Shown here: positions 56,206 through 64,000 of the stretch, in pieces
Layout: each line of letters starts with the position of its first letter
Position numbering within the stretch: position 1 is the stretch's first letter
DNA from: a bacterium
GTDB taxonomy: Bacteria > Patescibacteriota > Minisyncoccia > Phycocordibacterales > Phycocordibacteraceae
Length of the DNA: 64,000 nucleotides
Direction: 5' to 3'
Assembly (NCBI GenBank): GCA_030651285.1
Contig: JAUSCN010000012.1
Coordinates: forward strand, 34,218 to 98,217
Notes under the pieces: model-generated
Databases searched by the model: none
What the model saw: the letters and a program-made list of their open reading frames with translations, nothing else
What the model was told of the DNA's origin: nothing
Translations under genes and position numbers: made by a program

Positions 56206-56871
56206 ATGCTAAAGGATTTCAGCCATAAGCTGTTTAAAAACATTGCGCACACCTTCAAAGGAAGCAACTTCGCCTGGCACTTGCTTGCCATAGTCATCAC
56301 CTATCTGTTGGTCATCTCCGGTTCCGACTGGCGATATTTTGAATTCACTGCTGCCGGATGGCCTCTCTCGATCAGGATGCCCGCCGGACTCCTCGGGTTT
56401 CTCGTGCCGCTTTTCCTCCCAATAGGTTTTTATCTGCTCGGAAAGATGCAGGGATCTTTCACTTTGAAAAATACCGGTGCTGCGCTCGGCCAAGCAGCAT
56501 TCGTAGGATGGTTCATCACCTCTTCTTACAAAGCATTGACTGGCCGCCTCCATCCAGAACTTCTCACGAATCTATCAAACACTGACATAAGCGGGGTCTT
56601 TAATTTTGGATTCTTCAAGGAGGGCATATTCTGGGGCTGGCCATCTTCGCATACCGCCGTTGCATTTGCTATGGCCGCAGCGCTGTACGTGCTCTACCCG
56701 AATCACAAGAAGATCACGGCGCTATTCATGCTCTACGCCGCATTCATAGGACTTGGCGTATCAGTCGGCATTCACTGGCTCTCCGATGTCATCGCGGGAG
56801 TCATCATCGGTACTGTCGCAGGCCTCGTAGTCGCTAAAAGTTATAAAGAGCGAGAAATCGTATCCGAATAA
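56206..56871 (+). CDS. PAP2-type membrane phosphatase
   Basis: 221 residues, about six helices. The three acid phosphatase motifs are KALTGRLHP (K-x6-RP type), PSSHTAVAF (PSGH type) and VGIHWLSDVIAG (H-x3-D, with the SR of the third motif replaced by SV). Likely substrate: undecaprenyl pyrophosphate or another lipid phosphate. First of a lipid-carrier cluster with the kinase and the PAP2 gene downstream. Confidence 0.85.
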   Translation: MLKDFSHKLFKNIAHTFKGSNFAWHLLAIVITYLLVISGSDWRYFEFTAAGWPLSIRMPAGLLGFLVPLFLPIGFYLLGKMQGSFTLKNTGAALGQAAFVGWFITSSYKALTGRLHPELLTNLSNTDISGVFNFGFFKEGIFWGWPSSHTAVAFAMAAALYVLYPNHKKITALFMLYAAFIGLGVSVGIHWLSDVIAGVIIGTVAGLVVAKSYKEREIVSE

Positions 56872-56885
56872 GGTACAATGCCCCC

Positions 56886-57248
56886 ATGCTTCGTAGATTT
56901 AAGAGCGGTTTTGGATATGCGTTCGCCGGGCTCTGGATCGCATGGGCACGAGGAATAAACTTTCGTGTTCAGATACTCTGTACAGTGCTTGCGCTCGCTC
57001 TTGGATGGATTCTTGGAATCTCTTCGTTGGAGTTTATTGCAGTACTGTTCGCGATCACGATCGTCCTTGCTGCCGAGACATTCAATACCGCACTCGAAGA
57101 ATTGTGTGACAAATTCCAGCCCTCGCACGACCCGCACATCGCCAGAATAAAAGACCTTGCGGCGGCGGCAGTGCTCCTCACCTCCATCGGAGCAGGCATC
57201 ATCGGGATTATTATTTTTGTACCGTATCTATGGAACATTCTCGGCTGA
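56886..57248 (+). CDS. dgkA: Undecaprenol/diacylglycerol kinase
   Basis: 120 residues, three membrane helices. Motifs ETFNTALEELCDKFQP and ARIKDLAAAAVLLTSIG are the DgkA signature (Glu and Asn of the active site). In Gram-positive-like bacteria the enzyme is an undecaprenol kinase that rebuilds the lipid carrier. It overlaps the downstream PAP2 gene by 19 bp. Confidence 0.9.
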   Translation: MLRRFKSGFGYAFAGLWIAWARGINFRVQILCTVLALALGWILGISSLEFIAVLFAITIVLAAETFNTALEELCDKFQPSHDPHIARIKDLAAAAVLLTSIGAGIIGIIIFVPYLWNILG

Positions 57249-57889
57249 GCACCTGGGAATCAGCGTGGCGAGTCGCAAGCATCACACTCTGTCTGGTGTT
57301 CGCAGTGCTTGCTATTGAAATCACAAAATCTCCGAGTCTTTTTGTCGCACTCGACACGTGGTTTGAAAACATGATCGTGACGATTCGCACACCACTCCTC
57401 TCACACACCTTCATTTGGATAACGCACCTAGGCAGCATTCCTTTTGTTGCTGGAATAGTCGCGATAGCAGGCATACTCCTGGTGTCCTCGAGAAAATACT
57501 GGGCGTATGTGGTGGGCTTTTTCGTCACACTCAGCGGCTCAGTCGTTTCAGGATACCTACTTAAAGAGCTCATCGCTCGCCCGCGACCAGGAGGGATTAT
57601 TCCTATGCTGGCTGAGACCTCCGGATCATTTCCGAGCGGCCATGCCACAATCGGGATCGCGCTCTATGGATTCCTCGCATATCTTTTATACGTACTCTTT
57701 CCTACCCAGAGACCGTTCATAGTGGTCGGCGCTACACTACTCATAGCGCTAATAGGCTTCAGCAGATTGTACCTGGGTGTCCACTTCCCGACTGACGTGA
57801 TTGCCGGATACGCTCTCGGCGGCATTTGGCTCATCATAGGAGTTGAGACTGTGAGAAAAGTGAGCAATAAAATACCACCGAGCCTGTAA
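57230..57889 (+). CDS. PAP2-type membrane phosphatase (BacA-independent UppP-like)
   Basis: 219 residues. Motifs ELIARPRPGG, PSGHATIGIALY and GFSRLYLGVHFPTDVIAGY are all intact. It is the most canonical of the PAP2 proteins in the window. With the kinase in front it would recycle undecaprenyl (pyro)phosphate for cell-wall synthesis. Confidence 0.9.
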   Translation: MEHSRLSTWESAWRVASITLCLVFAVLAIEITKSPSLFVALDTWFENMIVTIRTPLLSHTFIWITHLGSIPFVAGIVAIAGILLVSSRKYWAYVVGFFVTLSGSVVSGYLLKELIARPRPGGIIPMLAETSGSFPSGHATIGIALYGFLAYLLYVLFPTQRPFIVVGATLLIALIGFSRLYLGVHFPTDVIAGYALGGIWLIIGVETVRKVSNKIPPSL

Positions 57890-57891
57890 AT

Positions 57892-58146
57892 ATGCGCATC
57901 ATCGTCTATACGAAAACGCGGTGTCCCTGGTCAGCACAGGTCATGGAATACTTGAGAAGGAACAATCTCCCGTTCGAAGAACGGAATATGACCGAGCATC
58001 CTGAGTTTCAAAAAGAAGTCGAGGAAAAGACCGGGCAGAGCAAAAGTGCGACACTCGATATCGATGGGGTCATGCTGCCGAACGTAGGCGTAGAAGAAGT
58101 AGCAGAGACTCTCGCAAAGATGCGCCAAGTGAAGAATGCTACCTGA
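57892..58146 (+). CDS. Glutaredoxin-like protein
   Basis: 84 residues: IVYTKTRCPWSAQVMEYLRR with a monothiol-type CPWS site, then NLPFEERNMTEHPEFQKEV and a C-terminal GVEEVAETLA helix. The cis-Pro segment is replaced by VMLPNVGV. Thiol-disulfide exchange or a redox-regulatory role is likely. Starts 2 nt after the PAP2 stop. Confidence 0.82.
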   Translation: MRIIVYTKTRCPWSAQVMEYLRRNNLPFEERNMTEHPEFQKEVEEKTGQSKSATLDIDGVMLPNVGVEEVAETLAKMRQVKNAT

Positions 58147-58171
58147 TTGACACTGTTTTCAAGTCTTCGTA

Positions 58172-58214
58172 GCAAACATAAAAACCTCGCAATGAGCGAG
58201 GTTTTTATGTTTGC
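58172..58214. terminator. Bidirectional 19-bp hairpin terminator
   Basis: 58172-58190 and 58196-58214 are perfectly complementary around AATGA. The grx gene and the gene at 58229 converge here. Confidence 0.85.
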
Positions 58215-58228
58215 GTTCTGAAACTGAT

Positions 58229-58543
58229 TTATTTGCGAGTCGGAGTTGATGTCGACGTTACCGTCTGAATCCATCCTCCCATCATGCCGGGACCAAAATA
58301 CCTGCCGTCATACGAACCCATCATTCCGTATCCATTACCGTAGCCATAGCCGGAGTATTCAGCGCGGATCATACCCTTGAGCTCGCCGAACTGCACGCCT
58401 GCCCAGAATATGAATATGGCGACGAAGATCTTGATGATGATATGTGCCCAATGAGTGTGGCCGCACATACCCATGCCTGTACCATGACTCCACGATCCGC
58501 AGTCACCGCATCCAGAATGTTCTTTCATATCTTTATTGTCCAT
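58229..58543 (-). CDS. Cys/His-rich small membrane protein (104 aa)
   Basis: N-terminal CGDCGSWSHGTGMGMCGHTH, a possible metal-binding patch, then one helix (IIIKIFVAIFIFWAGVQFGELKG) and a Gly/Tyr/Met-rich tail (YGYGNGYGMMG). This helix-plus-GY tail design is common in CPR genomes; function unknown. Metal or copper binding is suggested by the Cys/His/Met content only. Confidence 0.65.
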   Translation of the reverse strand: MDNKDMKEHSGCGDCGSWSHGTGMGMCGHTHWAHIIIKIFVAIFIFWAGVQFGELKGMIRAEYSGYGYGNGYGMMGSYDGRYFGPGMMGGWIQTVTSTSTPTRK

Positions 58544-58601
58544 ACGAAAATATATTTATGTATCTTATGCTGCTATGCCGCAGAGTATATCATCAGATTC
58601 C

Positions 58602-59282
58602 TCACGCACCTTTCTCAGCCTGACTGAGAAGTGTATAGTCGCGTGGAAACAGGTAGCGAGCAATCTCGAATATGCCATATGCCATGAACGGTGCCGCAAA
58701 GACATCTATCGAATAGTGACTATGCGCAAACAGCACTCCCACAGCGAAAACAAACGACATCGTTAGGAACGCTGTACGGACACGAAATTCCCTCCAAAAT
58801 ATGAGCGCCATGAGAAATGGCATACCAGTGTGTCCCGAAAAGAAGAATCCTGTCTGGAAATTGAGATACGTATAGATGGCGGAAAAAACCCCGGGACCCG
58901 GATACACATGCCCCGGATAGATACCCACATGAGTGAGTGATATGAAGAACGCGCGGATAGCGATGAAGAGTGCGATGGCTTTCAGTGTGAAGAGGATGTA
59001 GCGAGGCCGGAGAAATATCACGAACAACACGCCGAATACTATGGCAAACAATGCCCCCTGGATGACGATCAGGTTCAGGTCGACGACAGGAAGGTTATCG
59101 AGCACTATGTCTCCCACATGATTCGACGTCGGACGCAAGGAATATTCGAGCTCATATAGATTAGCGAGATGTTCGAGGATGTACGCGCCCGAAAGGAGGA
59201 AAATCGATAGAGCGAGCGAATACAATTTCTCGCCTTTGAAGATGTCTTCGAGCACGAAAGGATCTTGTTGCAGTGACTTCAT
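58602..59282 (-). CDS. PAP2_C / sphingomyelin-synthase-like membrane protein
   Basis: 226 residues from ATG 59282, about six helices. The second-half motifs FFFSGHTGMPFLMALIFW and HSHYSIDVFAAPFMAYGIF are the PAP2_C catalytic His-His-Asp set (SGHT...H-Y-x2-D). Lipid phosphatase or phosphotransferase. It extends the lipid-phosphate gene cluster. Confidence 0.8.
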   Translation of the reverse strand: MKSLQQDPFVLEDIFKGEKLYSLALSIFLLSGAYILEHLANLYELEYSLRPTSNHVGDIVLDNLPVVDLNLIVIQGALFAIVFGVLFVIFLRPRYILFTLKAIALFIAIRAFFISLTHVGIYPGHVYPGPGVFSAIYTYLNFQTGFFFSGHTGMPFLMALIFWREFRVRTAFLTMSFVFAVGVLFAHSHYSIDVFAAPFMAYGIFEIARYLFPRDYTLLSQAEKGA

Positions 59283-59466
59283 ACCCGTAGACGTATACCG
59301 AGAGTGTAGCAAGGCAATACCCAGTGTCTATCGAGATATTGACAGCGGAAGTAACTACTGTTATCATAGTCGTGTCAACCAGAGTTGGATCCAGAGAAGT
59401 GGGATCGAGCTTCTATCTTCGGCTACTGACTTGATATCTTAGACACAAAAATAAACTATCTGCAGT

Positions 59467-59667
59467 ATGCAAGAAGGAATTGTAGTAAAGAAGAACGAGA
59501 AAGGCTTCGGCTTCATCAAGTATGAAGGCGCAGCTAAGGACCTCTTCTTCCACGCAAACGAGCTCCAGAACATTTCGTTCGATGAGCTCCGCGAGGGAGA
59601 CAAGGTCACGTTCGAAGTCGGCGAGAGCCCAAAGGGCCCTAACGCCGTCAACGTCACCAAGATCTAA
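59467..59667 (+). CDS. Cold-shock domain protein
   Basis: 66 residues, one OB-fold: RNP1 [13 protein letters not shown]2 [29 protein letters not shown]. Binds single-stranded RNA/DNA as an RNA chaperone. A strong terminator follows at 59710. Confidence 0.95.
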   Translation: MQEGIVVKKNEKGFGFIKYEGAAKDLFFHANELQNISFDELREGDKVTFEVGESPKGPNAVNVTKI

Positions 59668-59709
59668 CTCAGCAGATGTACCCAGTACGGGTATGTCAGC
59701 AGATTACAT

Positions 59710-59755
59710 CTGAAACAAAAATCGCTCCGCTTCGGCGGAGCGATTTTTGTTTCAG
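59710..59755 (+). terminator. Long hairpin terminator after csp
   Basis: A stem of about 21 bp (CTGAAACAAAAATCGCTCCG with its complement) around a TTC loop. Confidence 0.85.
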
Positions 59756-59842
59756 AAAAGCCGCCGAAATACTTATCAACAGATTTGCTTGCCTGGAAAG
59801 GATGGTGTGGAGTATGATGGCCGACGGCCTTCTTGAGCAGGT

Positions 59843-61618
59843 GTGCAGAGGATGCGCCTAATGGCGTTTCTTGTGCCAACAGGCTTCAAGGGGACCATTT
59901 ATTCCCTATCTTATTTCTTCATGCCTTTTTCTTTTTTGCCTCTGCGTGCGTCCGTGCGCGATTTGGTAACCGCAAATTGGAAATCGGGACTCACGGTAGC
60001 TGTTATTTCGGTCCCGCTCGCGATCGCGCTTTCGATCGCCTCCGGCGCAGGGCCGGTGGCCGGCCTCATCACGGGCATCTGGGCCACTCTAATCGCAAGT
60101 TTTTTTGGCGGCAGCAACTACAACATCATTGGGGCAGCGGGCGCGCTCGCCACTGTCCTTTTCGCAGCAACCCTCGCAGCGCCGCTCGGCCTCGGTGCGG
60201 CAATCCTGCCAATTATCACCGTCATCTCTGGCTTCATTATCCTCTTCGTGTGGTGGATCGGGGTCGACCGACTCCTCTACTACATCCCGTCAAATGTGAT
60301 GTACGGTTTCGCAGCTGGCGTTGCATTCCTCATCGCCGCATCTCAGTTATTTGATGCAACGGGTCTCTCGACACTGAAGCGTACTGGCGAATTCCTTGGC
60401 GACATCCATCTCTACCTCGCCCATATTAGGGAAACGGACCTTTCGGCTGTTGCGGTATTTGCCATATTCCTCGCAGGGATCCTTCTCTCTAAGCGCTTCA
60501 TCAGCTCGGTGCCAGCCATCATTCCTATCTCGATCATTGGCATTGCATTCGGCTTTTTTGAAGAGACTTTCGTACACTCGCTTCACCTCATATCGCTCGG
60601 CGATAAGTTTGGGAAGCTCGAAGGAGTCCTCAGCCTCCCGGTCGCATGGGATACGTTTCCCGCACTCTTTTCTTCGTATAGTTCCGCATCATTCCTCATA
60701 AAAACGTCTGGCATCGTTGCGCTCATCGCGATCCTTGAGACCCTTATCACCGCAAAACTCGGTGATAAGATCACCCGCACCCAATCATCAACTCGCCGCG
60801 AGCTCCTCGGCCTCGCGCTCGCAAATATCGGCAGCGGCATCATGGGCGGCCTGCCGGCAAGCGGCGTCTTCGTACGCACAGGAGCAAACATCAAAGCAGG
60901 CGCGACACACCGTGCCTCAGCTACAGTTGCAGCGATCGGCACAGCCGTCGTCGCAGTCGTCGCTCTTCCCTTCTTCGCATATATGCCGATGGCGGTTATC
61001 GCAGCCATTCTCGTAAACACTGCGCTTGGCCTCATCGAGACGGAGAAATTCAAAGAGTTCTGGCAACAGGACAAATCGAGCTTCGCGATCGCAATACTCG
61101 TGGCAAGCATCACCATCTTTGACGATGCTGGCATGGGCGTCCTTGTTGGATCATTCCTCGCCCTCCTCTTCTTCGCAGATCGCGTCAGTCGCGGTCAGTT
61201 CGATATCATTCTCAACTTCAGCGATGGCACGAAAGAAGAGAGTCGCTGCGCAAAAGTGCTCCACCTCCCTTCAGATCGAGAGATCACGTTCGCGACATAC
61301 AGCATCGCCGGATCACTCGGATACATCGACAGTGGCCAGCACGCCGCTAACCTCCGTCACCTCGCACGCACAAAGAATGTCCGCTGCGTCATTATCCGCC
61401 TGCGCGACCTCTTCACACTCGACTTCGAAGGCATCGAGATGCTTGCCGAAGCGGTCGAGGAAATGGAGCGAAGCGGGAAATACGTCTGCTTCTCTTCTAC
61501 GAACAGCTCCATAGCCGAGCAGCTACGAAAGATCCCTCATTTCAGAGAGTTGGAAGCTGAAGGAAAATTCTTCACAAAGACGAGCGAGGCACTCGCGACA
61601 CTCCGCCCGATTATTTAG
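59843..61618 (+). CDS. SulP-family anion transporter with STAS domain
   Basis: Up to 591 residues. About 10-12 helices with GPVAGLITGIWATLIASFFGG and GGLPASGVFVRTGANIKAGA typical of SulP, then a C-terminal STAS domain (~480-580; CVIIRLRDLFTLDFEGIEML). It imports sulfate, bicarbonate or related anions. The start is uncertain: GTG 59843, ATG 59852, ATG 59861 or ATG 59921 (MPFSFLPLRA) all fit. Confidence 0.88.
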   Translation: MQRMRLMAFLVPTGFKGTIYSLSYFFMPFSFLPLRASVRDLVTANWKSGLTVAVISVPLAIALSIASGAGPVAGLITGIWATLIASFFGGSNYNIIGAAGALATVLFAATLAAPLGLGAAILPIITVISGFIILFVWWIGVDRLLYYIPSNVMYGFAAGVAFLIAASQLFDATGLSTLKRTGEFLGDIHLYLAHIRETDLSAVAVFAIFLAGILLSKRFISSVPAIIPISIIGIAFGFFEETFVHSLHLISLGDKFGKLEGVLSLPVAWDTFPALFSSYSSASFLIKTSGIVALIAILETLITAKLGDKITRTQSSTRRELLGLALANIGSGIMGGLPASGVFVRTGANIKAGATHRASATVAAIGTAVVAVVALPFFAYMPMAVIAAILVNTALGLIETEKFKEFWQQDKSSFAIAILVASITIFDDAGMGVLVGSFLALLFFADRVSRGQFDIILNFSDGTKEESRCAKVLHLPSDREITFATYSIAGSLGYIDSGQHAANLRHLARTKNVRCVIIRLRDLFTLDFEGIEMLAEAVEEMERSGKYVCFSSTNSSIAEQLRKIPHFRELEAEGKFFTKTSEALATLRPII

Positions 61619-62015
61619 AACCACACTTCACGCAGCGGCACCCGTGCGGTTTGATGTGCTCATTGAAATATTCCTCGCCATAGTCATATGAGAGCTCTTC
61701 ACCTGCTTTTATGCTCTTGATCGCATCGACATAGACGCGCCCGCGCTCTATCTCCGGCTCGCAATTCGGACGACATGAGTGATTGATATATCGTGCGACA
61801 TTCGAGCGGTCAGCACCGTCAATCGTCTTCCGCTTATTCACCTCGAACAAATATTTGCTCTTGCTTGTATATTCCTCAGCGGTCGATATCACTCGGCCGA
61901 CGTATTCGATGATACGCTCACCCTTCTTGAAAGGTCGGGAAGCAAAAAGGCCGAGCCCTGCACTCGCACGCTTCACGACGACACCCTCCGGATATACCGG
62001 TTTTTTCTGTTGCAT
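61611..62015 (-). CDS. SET-domain lysine methyltransferase (134 aa)
   Basis: Compact SET domain: GVVVKRASAGLGLFASRPFK, KGERIIEYVGRVIS, RYINHSCRPNCEPE (the NHS-C SAM/knot motif), GEELSYDYGEEYF, and a post-SET-like CRCVKC zinc cluster. It methylates lysines of proteins; bacterial targets are unknown. Its end overlaps the SulP stop by 8 bp (convergent). Confidence 0.88.
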   Translation of the reverse strand: MQQKKPVYPEGVVVKRASAGLGLFASRPFKKGERIIEYVGRVISTAEEYTSKSKYLFEVNKRKTIDGADRSNVARYINHSCRPNCEPEIERGRVYVDAIKSIKAGEELSYDYGEEYFNEHIKPHGCRCVKCGSK

Positions 62016-62027
62016 ATAATCTCTTAT

Positions 62028-62417
62028 CTAAGCTTCGGTCGTAGTACCGTCGAAATGCTCGCTACGCTCATCTGCCTTCGTCTCCTGCATGACTCCGTCT
62101 TTGTGTTCAGGCGGAGAATACACGGTATAAAGCTTCAAGCTCACCAAGCCAGTATTAATGACATTATGACGCGTACCCTCTGGGATGATCAGCGCATCGT
62201 CAGCTTTTACTGGATGCTCGACGCCATCAAGAATCGCCTTTCCCTCACCTTCTTCGAATCTAATAAACTGATCCAAATGATGCACCTCCTCACCGATCTC
62301 TTCACCTGGTCTGAGATTCATAAGCACCAACTGACTGTGCTTCGCCGTATAAAGCACGCGACGATAGTCGGTATTCTCCTTGGTCGCCCGCTCGATATTG
62401 ATCAGATATCCTTTCAT
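62028..62417 (-). CDS. Cupin-domain protein
   Basis: 129 residues. Cupin motif 1 PGEEIGEEVHHLDQFIRFEE, motif 2 PEGTRHNVINTG: His-His-Glu and His metal ligands present. Similar to the mannose-6-phosphate isomerase-like cupins. The acidic C-terminal tail is extra. Substrate unknown; it lies 12 nt upstream of the SET gene. Confidence 0.85.
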   Translation of the reverse strand: MKGYLINIERATKENTDYRRVLYTAKHSQLVLMNLRPGEEIGEEVHHLDQFIRFEEGEGKAILDGVEHPVKADDALIIPEGTRHNVINTGLVSLKLYTVYSPPEHKDGVMQETKADERSEHFDGTTTEA

Positions 62418-62463
62418 TACTAGTAAGCGTACTACAGTAGACAGTCCGCGTGAAGCAAGGAAA

Positions 62464-63117
62464 CTACGTCCGCGGGTCGGACTCTGGCCATTCGATGAGC
62501 TTGCCGGCCTTTAGCTCCATGGCATCTGCTTTGCGCACATACCGGAGATTCCCTTTCGGTACAAGCTGGTAGTGCGGCAAGACACTGAGCGCATCCGCAA
62601 CCTCCCATAAATCTTTCTCTGCCGTGATCCATTCAGTACCGAAGCGACGCATATCGAACGGTTTACTGTAGCACTCAAGTGTCTTCTCTCCAGTCTCATT
62701 CATGAACCATTCGTGGAAATACGAGAGCGCGAGCTCGCGTGGTGTGCGGTAGATAGGGTCGCGGAAGCGGATAGTCGCGTGATTCGTCTTACTGATCGCA
62801 CCGAAGTAACCTCCGCGTTTATACAATGCGACCACATGGTCGACATCTCCTTTCCCGAGCCTTGCTGATACGTTCATAATGAGTGGCGACTCTCCCCGCA
62901 TCCAGAGTGCAGCAGCAGCGAGAAGCGCTCCCTCGATGCAGTGCGCTTTCTGCTCCTGAAGTACACGTCGCGGCGACAGGTGCGTATCGCCTCCCTTCTC
63001 CCAATTCATCGGGATGGAGTCGAGAAAATCTTGAATTTTGACTGGCGTTGAAAGGCGCGAGAGCAGCGCATATTCGCCTGGCGTAAGACCCGACTGCTGG
63101 CGCGTAAGACGTTTCAT
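62464..63117 (-). CDS. Transglutaminase-like conserved protein (217 aa)
   Basis: KAHCIEGALLAAAALWMRGE with a central Cys, then DHVVALYKRGGYFGAISKTN (His) and RDPIYRTPRELALSYFHEWF (Asp region) give a plausible Cys-His-Asp order as in transglutaminase-like proteins. Total length and order suggest a full domain. Function unknown; the family link is tentative. Confidence 0.6.
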   Translation of the reverse strand: MKRLTRQQSGLTPGEYALLSRLSTPVKIQDFLDSIPMNWEKGGDTHLSPRRVLQEQKAHCIEGALLAAAALWMRGESPLIMNVSARLGKGDVDHVVALYKRGGYFGAISKTNHATIRFRDPIYRTPRELALSYFHEWFMNETGEKTLECYSKPFDMRRFGTEWITAEKDLWEVADALSVLPHYQLVPKGNLRYVRKADAMELKAGKLIEWPESDPRT

Positions 63118-63135
63118 GCTGTAGATACTAGTATA

Positions 63136-63173
63136 AAAACAACCGGCGCGCCCTAGGGCGCGCCGGTTGTTTT
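63136..63173 (-). terminator. Long palindromic hairpin terminator
   Basis: 19-bp near-perfect palindrome AAAACAACCGGCGCGCCCT and its complement, just downstream of the 3D-domain gene. Confidence 0.8.
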
Positions 63174-63194
63174 CTGATTCCTGCGAAGCAAACC

Positions 63195-63803
63195 TTATTT
63201 AAGAGCGATTGTTGAAGCGGTGCCACGCACGATCTTCACTAGCTCAGCCTGAGTCTTCGGAACACGGTTGGGATTCGTGATGTTGATATAACCAACGACA
63301 CGTACTGTCATACCGTCACAGATACCAAGCACGATACCAGCGTTCTTCACCTTGCCATCCGGCATCGTGTAATTAGAGTCTGTACTGAAGAGGACGTCGA
63401 TACGATCAGTAAAGCGAGCATTCATTGAGTCTGCGATAACTCGGTACCCAACGATCGGCTCGACGACACTGTATCCGCACGTACCCTCTGAAGCATTGGA
63501 TCCATCGATCTCAATAATAGTTCCGAACGGAAGCTCACCCGCAAGGTCGCGGGAACGTGCTGCAATAACTTCCGGATTCGAGAATGCACCAGAAGCAGTC
63601 ACGGTAGGGTCGCTGTCAGTCTGCTCAGGCACTGCATTATACGCAGTGAGAGTGACTGGGTAGCTTGCCGTCGCCTTAACTGGCTTCGACGCAGCTGTTG
63701 CAGCCATCTGTACGCTCGGTGCACTGACAAGTGCCGGAGTGACAGGCGACTGAACGCCCCCTGATAAAAGCAAAAAGCCCATAAGGGCTCCTAGGATTGT
63801 CAT
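63195..63803 (-). CDS. Secreted 3D-domain (RlpA-like double-psi barrel) protein
   Basis: 202 residues. Signal peptide MTILGALMGFLLLSGGVQS, an Ala/Val-rich linker, then a 3D domain: VTLTAYNAVPEQTDSDPTVT, AARSRDLAGELPFGTIIEID, YRVIADSMNARFTDRIDVLF. The three conserved Asp residues are DP, D..L and (R)IDV. Related domains are found in wall hydrolases such as Rpf and MltA. Likely wall remodelling. A consensus promoter lies at 63850-63878. Confidence 0.85.
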   Translation of the reverse strand: MTILGALMGFLLLSGGVQSPVTPALVSAPSVQMAATAASKPVKATASYPVTLTAYNAVPEQTDSDPTVTASGAFSNPEVIAARSRDLAGELPFGTIIEIDGSNASEGTCGYSVVEPIVGYRVIADSMNARFTDRIDVLFSTDSNYTMPDGKVKNAGIVLGICDGMTVRVVGYINITNPNRVPKTQAELVKIVRGTASTIALK

Positions 63804-63849
63804 GTGGTTGTAAGTTACCGAAATAGCTATTAACTACATCGTTCTCTCT

Positions 63850-63878
63850 ATACTAGCACATTGACATTCCCCTGTCAA
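63850..63878 (-). promoter_or_regulatory. Promoter of the 3D-domain gene
   Basis: TTGACA (63873-63878), 17-nt spacer, TAGTAT (63850-63855) preceded by TGC (extended -10, TG-n-TAGTAT) on the minus strand. The -35 lies in an inverted-repeat stretch (TTGACATTCCCCTGTCAA). Confidence 0.75.
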
Positions 63879-63895
63879 GGGGTCTAATCCTGAAT

Positions 63896-64000
63896 TCAAC
63901 ATGCTAATGCACCACTCCAGATTTCTAATGGACTCAAGAAACCGTGCCGTTTCCGTGGTCTCGTGTTCAAAGCATACTCCACTCGCGCAATTTCTTCATC
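63896..64000 (-). CDS. IS30-like transposase, C-terminal fragment
   Basis: Minus-strand frame open from the window edge to TGA at 63896-63898: ARVEYALNTRPRKRHGFLSP, LEIWSGALAC. The block (L/I)N-x-RPRK-x-(L/H)G(F/Y)-x-(S/T)P-x-E(I/V) is the typical end of IS30-family integrase-core proteins. The 5' part lies outside the window. Confidence 0.75.
   Translation of the reverse strand, partial: DEEIARVEYALNTRPRKRHGFLSPLEIWSGALAC

Overview
The window reads as a chromosome segment of a Patescibacteria/CPR bacterium, most likely of the Parcubacteria group. The clues are compact single-copy housekeeping genes, many overlapping by 4 bp, a shortened cell-wall toolkit, a peptide deformylase fused to methionyl-tRNA formyltransferase, many very small proteins, weak or absent Shine-Dalgarno sites at most core genes, and CPR-typical small families (FN3 and GerMN surface proteins, YggT, Lmo0937-like). 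TGA is used as an ordinary stop, for example in the ATGA overlaps, so this is not a recoded lineage. The lineage assignment is inference.

Layout. (1) 0-4.7 kb: the end of a YqeY-like gene, tRNA-Glu, then a patchwork of small accessory genes (PNPOx-like, HIT, HD hydrolase, unknowns). It carries three copies of a small 'RDxPRTR...QILDIF' protein family and relics of small-gene tails. (2) 4.8-15.1 kb, minus strand: a cupredoxin, then murF, a penicillin-binding protein, ftsL-like, rsmH and mraZ (the dcw cluster, with MraZ boxes in front), then lysS, greA and ppdK. (3) 15.3-24.9 kb, minus strand: PBP2, mreD, mreC, mreB, proS, rseP, frr, a delta-prime-like gene and a second mreB. Two stand-alone plus-strand genes are wedged in. 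(4) 25-28.8 kb: a murA-like gene, the def-fmt fusion, HPF, YggU and tRNA-Asn.

(5) 28.83-43.06 kb is the most unusual part. A 14.2-kb integrative element is inserted in the 3' end of tRNA-Asn. Its large serine recombinase ends inside the tRNA, and what looks like the displaced original tRNA end, including CCA, lies at the far boundary. The cargo is a two-gene Gabija system (gajA, gajB), a complete type I restriction-modification system (hsdR, hsdM, hsdS), a phage-type small terminase-like protein, a small three-gene operon, and three intergenic zones with inverted repeats that look like structured RNAs. One has interleaved 10-bp and 19-bp stems plus two GNRA-capped hairpins. Another starts at the expected distance from a TATAAT box. 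These RNA candidates are the best leads for something undescribed.

(6) 43.2-64 kb: cell-envelope and surface functions. They include an FN3 protein, YggT, an ECF sigma factor divergent from a PAS protein, a peptidoglycan-binding protein, VanY-like carboxypeptidase, GerMN protein, L,D-transpeptidase, C39-like peptidase, and a polyprenyl-phosphate recycling set (two PAP2 phosphatases, undecaprenol kinase, PAP2_C). Also present are truB, a cold-shock protein, a SulP transporter, a SET-domain methyltransferase, a cupin, a 3D-domain protein and the end of an IS30-like transposase. A frameshifted gene (53.8-54.7 kb) and a run of tiny Cys-rich genes with very strong ribosome-binding sites (54.8-55.7 kb) form another accessory patch.

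All calls are by eye from sequence and motif memory. No searches or folding programs were run.
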